Positions 62,050 through 64,000 of a DNA stretch of 64,000 bases are shown one piece after another. The stretch is from Tetracladium setigerum. Taxonomy: Eukaryota > Ascomycota > Leotiomycetes > Helotiales. Location of the stretch: positions 806,001-870,000 of the forward strand of contig PZJY01000005.1 in the NCBI GenBank assembly GCA_031472005.1, in the 5' to 3' direction. Position numbers and translations under genes: made by a program. A model generated the notes under the pieces. The model had not been told where the DNA came from. It ran no database searches and saw only the letters and a program-made list of their open reading frames with translations. Each line of letters begins with the position of its first letter. Positions within the stretch are counted from its first letter, which is position 1.

Positions 62050-64000
62050 TCAAGAATCAAAAATCGGTCCAAAAGCAGGCACCCCTCGACTCTCCAATTG
62101 ATAGACCAACCTCGCAGTCGTGCTCTTGTTTGAGATAACACAAACGCACTCTGCATCACTCTCCCGATACATCTGATAAGCCAACGCCACCAGGTCTGGT
62201 CGTCCTTGAGTTGCAGTGTCCCACAGCACAGTATCTGGATCGGTAGCATACACTGACGCCAAGATCTCTTCTCCATAAGTCTTCAAGGGCGCCTTTGCCG
62301 ACCACAAGATTCGGCATGGTACGCGTTTTTCGAGAATAACAGGCATGCATGGACCGATCCCAGAACCGGTTGCCACGAGGATTATTTTCTTGAACAAGGG
62401 GGCAATGGCGAGAACGCCAGAGGCTGGGGTACCTCGAGTCCAGATTGAGGTTGGTGGTTTGTCTATGATCCGACCGGTCCAGTCGCCTGCGCGGGAGACG
62501 ATTATGGAGAATCCTTTGGCGGTAGGGGAGAAGATAGTGGCGAAGGAGTGCCACTCTACAAGAGGGCGGTCGGTGATGCGGATGGCTACTGATGAAGAAG
62601 GTCGGGGAGTAAAGAAATCAAAGTGTAGGCGCACGGCGTGGCGAGAGAGTGGCTCTGCAACAACTTTGATTCGGCGGAGGGCTAGCCACGAGGAAGCTAT
62701 GCTCAGGGTTGTGAGAGCGACAAGGTAGAGACCCGGTGATCTAGCTAGAGCGTGGCCAAGAGGTTCATCTTTGCCATATTGTAGAGATGATGTTGCAACG
62801 ACAAGATGGACCCAGACGAGAATGAGCGTGGTCCAACCTGCGAAACGATGGGTGTATTCGAACTGGTCGTGCATCTTCATCCGAATAGTTGGGTAGGCCA
62901 TTACCAATATAAGCACCAGAAGTGCTAGAATAAGGTATGTAATCACCATCATCGCATCATTGACATGGTACCGGCCTCCGCTGACGTGAGGTGCAAAATG
63001 GTAGCGACTTGTTTCGACAGCAAAGATCAGCCACCATATTGAAGCAGATACCGCACATCCTGAATGTACTCCCCCGTTGTGATAGATACGAGCAACGTGG
63101 CGGCGGATCCAAAGAGGCATTGAAACTGGAAGACGAGTGGCCAGATAATAAATCGTATTCACAACATGGTCCTGTCTGAGTAAAACCGATCCAAGCAGGT
63201 TCGAAGCGACAGCAGTAATCAAGCTTGGCAGAGGCAGCGAGAAGGAATTATGTCTGCTCTTCCACATCATAATCACGAAAGGAATCGCGTTGGCTATAAA
63301 AATCAAGCCAAAGAGTTTCCGATACGCGTTCAAAGCTGTGTGACGAAACCATCTCCAACCATGATAACCTTGTTTTGGTGGTAAATGATAGATTGTCTTG
63401 GTTATCGAATTGGAGGACGATGTGCTGCTGACGGGGGTAACAGAGTATAGCGGCTGTGTTGACACCTTTTCACTGTCGTAGCGATTAAAGTTGTTGCTGA
63501 CCATTGCGATGGACTCAAGAATGGTAATCTTGGTTTTGTCAACGTGTTGCAACTCGGAATATGTTGGTACGTGTGCTGGTTGAGGAAACATCACCAGCTT
63601 CTCGTCGGTTATTGGGACAGGCTCCGTCTTCTCTAACTCTGCGATACTTCTCAACTTGGCCTTGTCCACTTTGCCGTTGGGTGTCAAACCGATGGTAGGA
63701 AGATATTTCCAAACCGACGGAATGGCATAGAAAGGTTGGTTATTGGCAAGTGCTTGTCGCAAAACTTTATTGTTTAGCTCTGCTGGGGCTGAATAGAATC
63801 CCCATAGTGAATCATCGATCTTCAAAGCGCAAGCTTTGGTAACCGTTGCGCACTGTTCAATTGACCTTGAAACACCGTCGAGCTCCACGCGAAAGCCCGA
63901 TATTTTCACCTGGTCATCTCTGCGTCCAAGTGGTTCGAGACTGCCGTCGGGAAGCCACCTTGCAAGATCACCAGTGTTGAACATATTTCGCCTGCATGTG
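62050..64000 (-). CDS. Adenylate-forming enzyme fused to membrane and reductase-like domains, 5' truncated by window
   Basis: At least 650 codons; the 5' end runs off the window. First comes the end of an AMP-binding (ANL) domain: TGDLARWLPDGSLEPLGRRD, QVKISGFRVEL (core A8) and LTPNGKVDKAKL (A10 lysine). No carrier-protein Ser motif (GGxS) follows directly. Then a linker and six or more hydrophobic segments (LFGLIFIANAIPFVIMMW, VITYLILALLVLILVMAY, FAGWTTLILVWVHLVVA). A cytosolic ferredoxin-reductase-like tail follows, with HSFATIFSP, IIVSRAGDWTG, a GSGIGPCMPVI nucleotide loop and a final CVCVISNKSTTA. Such AMP-ligase/membrane/reductase fusions occur in fungi; the substrate is unknown. Intact to its stop at 62050. 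Confidence 0.8.
   Translation of the reverse strand, partial: TCRRNMFNTGDLARWLPDGSLEPLGRRDDQVKISGFRVELDGVSRSIEQCATVTKACALKIDDSLWGFYSAPAELNNKVLRQALANNQPFYAIPSVWKYLPTIGLTPNGKVDKAKLRSIAELEKTEPVPITDEKLVMFPQPAHVPTYSELQHVDKTKITILESIAMVSNNFNRYDSEKVSTQPLYSVTPVSSTSSSNSITKTIYHLPPKQGYHGWRWFRHTALNAYRKLFGLIFIANAIPFVIMMWKSRHNSFSLPLPSLITAVASNLLGSVLLRQDHVVNTIYYLATRLPVSMPLWIRRHVARIYHNGGVHSGCAVSASIWWLIFAVETSRYHFAPHVSGGRYHVNDAMMVITYLILALLVLILVMAYPTIRMKMHDQFEYTHRFAGWTTLILVWVHLVVATSSLQYGKDEPLGHALARSPGLYLVALTTLSIASSWLALRRIKVVAEPLSRHAVRLHFDFFTPRPSSSVAIRITDRPLVEWHSFATIFSPTAKGFSIIVSRAGDWTGRIIDKPPTSIWTRGTPASGVLAIAPLFKKIILVATGSGIGPCMPVILEKRVPCRILWSAKAPLKTYGEEILASVYATDPDTVLWDTATQGRPDLVALAYQMYRESDAECVCVISNKSTTARLVYQLESRGVPAFGPIFDS

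Noticed and set aside
1..64000. tRNA, rRNA, CRISPR arrays, operons and ribosome binding sites
   Set aside because: No cloverleaf with GGTTCRA-type T-arm or rRNA stretch was recognised by eye. CRISPR arrays and bacterial-style signals do not apply to this fungal DNA; regular repeats are satellites without spacers.

Overview
This window is filamentous-ascomycete (Pezizomycotina) nuclear DNA. Most multi-exon genes carry short introns of 44-95 nt with GTAAGT/GTATGT-like donors and CTAAC-like branch sites. Fungal-restricted families are present: HET, Zn2Cys6, 2EXR, NmrA-like, LtrA and an SPX-type phosphate transporter. A leotiomycete (Sclerotinia/Botrytis-like) origin is my guess from gene style; I ran no search. 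Exon boundaries below were read by hand from splice signals and family conservation.

Layout. 0-18.6 kb is mostly ordinary gene space: a frameshifted bestrophin-like channel, acetylornithine aminotransferase, a GFA/CENP-V protein, two neighbouring small Cys/His proteins, a HET protein, a degenerate P-loop kinase-like gene, the PHO91-type phosphate transporter and an LtrA-like membrane protein. 18.9-27.4 kb is the most unusual block. An FAD-dependent monooxygenase gene is split: its C-terminus lies at about 18.9-19.3 kb and its N-terminus at about 26.9-27.4 kb, both on the minus strand and in the right order. About 7.6 kb of foreign DNA lies between them, bracketed by the 8-mer TTATAAAT. That DNA holds pyrimidine-rich satellite, a large GIY-YIG nuclease-like gene with four tandem Cys4 fingers, and a gene built from 16-25 nt micro-exons plus a Gly/RGG-rich exon. 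A second member of the micro-exon family lies inverted at 43.8-45.8 kb, and a 122 bp, roughly 98% identical piece of its last exon sits exactly at the left edge of the insertion.

28.5-30 kb carries DPH1. 30.4-37.5 kb is a decaying stretch: a PiT-type phosphate transporter pseudogene, a broken Zn2Cys6 regulator, an internally deleted NmrA-like gene and a frameshifted isoflavone-reductase-like gene. 38.2-42.4 kb has intact oxidoreductase-type genes (NmrA-like, SDR, GST). 47.4-51.4 kb is core again: FMN reductase-like, ribosomal protein S8 and a BLOC-1 subunit 1-like protein. 53-61 kb holds three 2EXR-domain genes, one frameshifted, plus small hypothetical genes. The window ends inside a gene joining the C-terminal part of an adenylate-forming enzyme to a membrane domain and a reductase-like domain.

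How it fits together. Housekeeping genes (ARG8, PHO91, DPH1, RPS8, BLOC1S1) are intact. Lesions concentrate in accessory genes. Several lesions are single missing bases in homopolymers (C8, C5, G runs), so consensus error must be excluded before calling all of them pseudogenes. The phosphate transporter, the regulator and the split monooxygenase carry lesions that a homopolymer error cannot explain.
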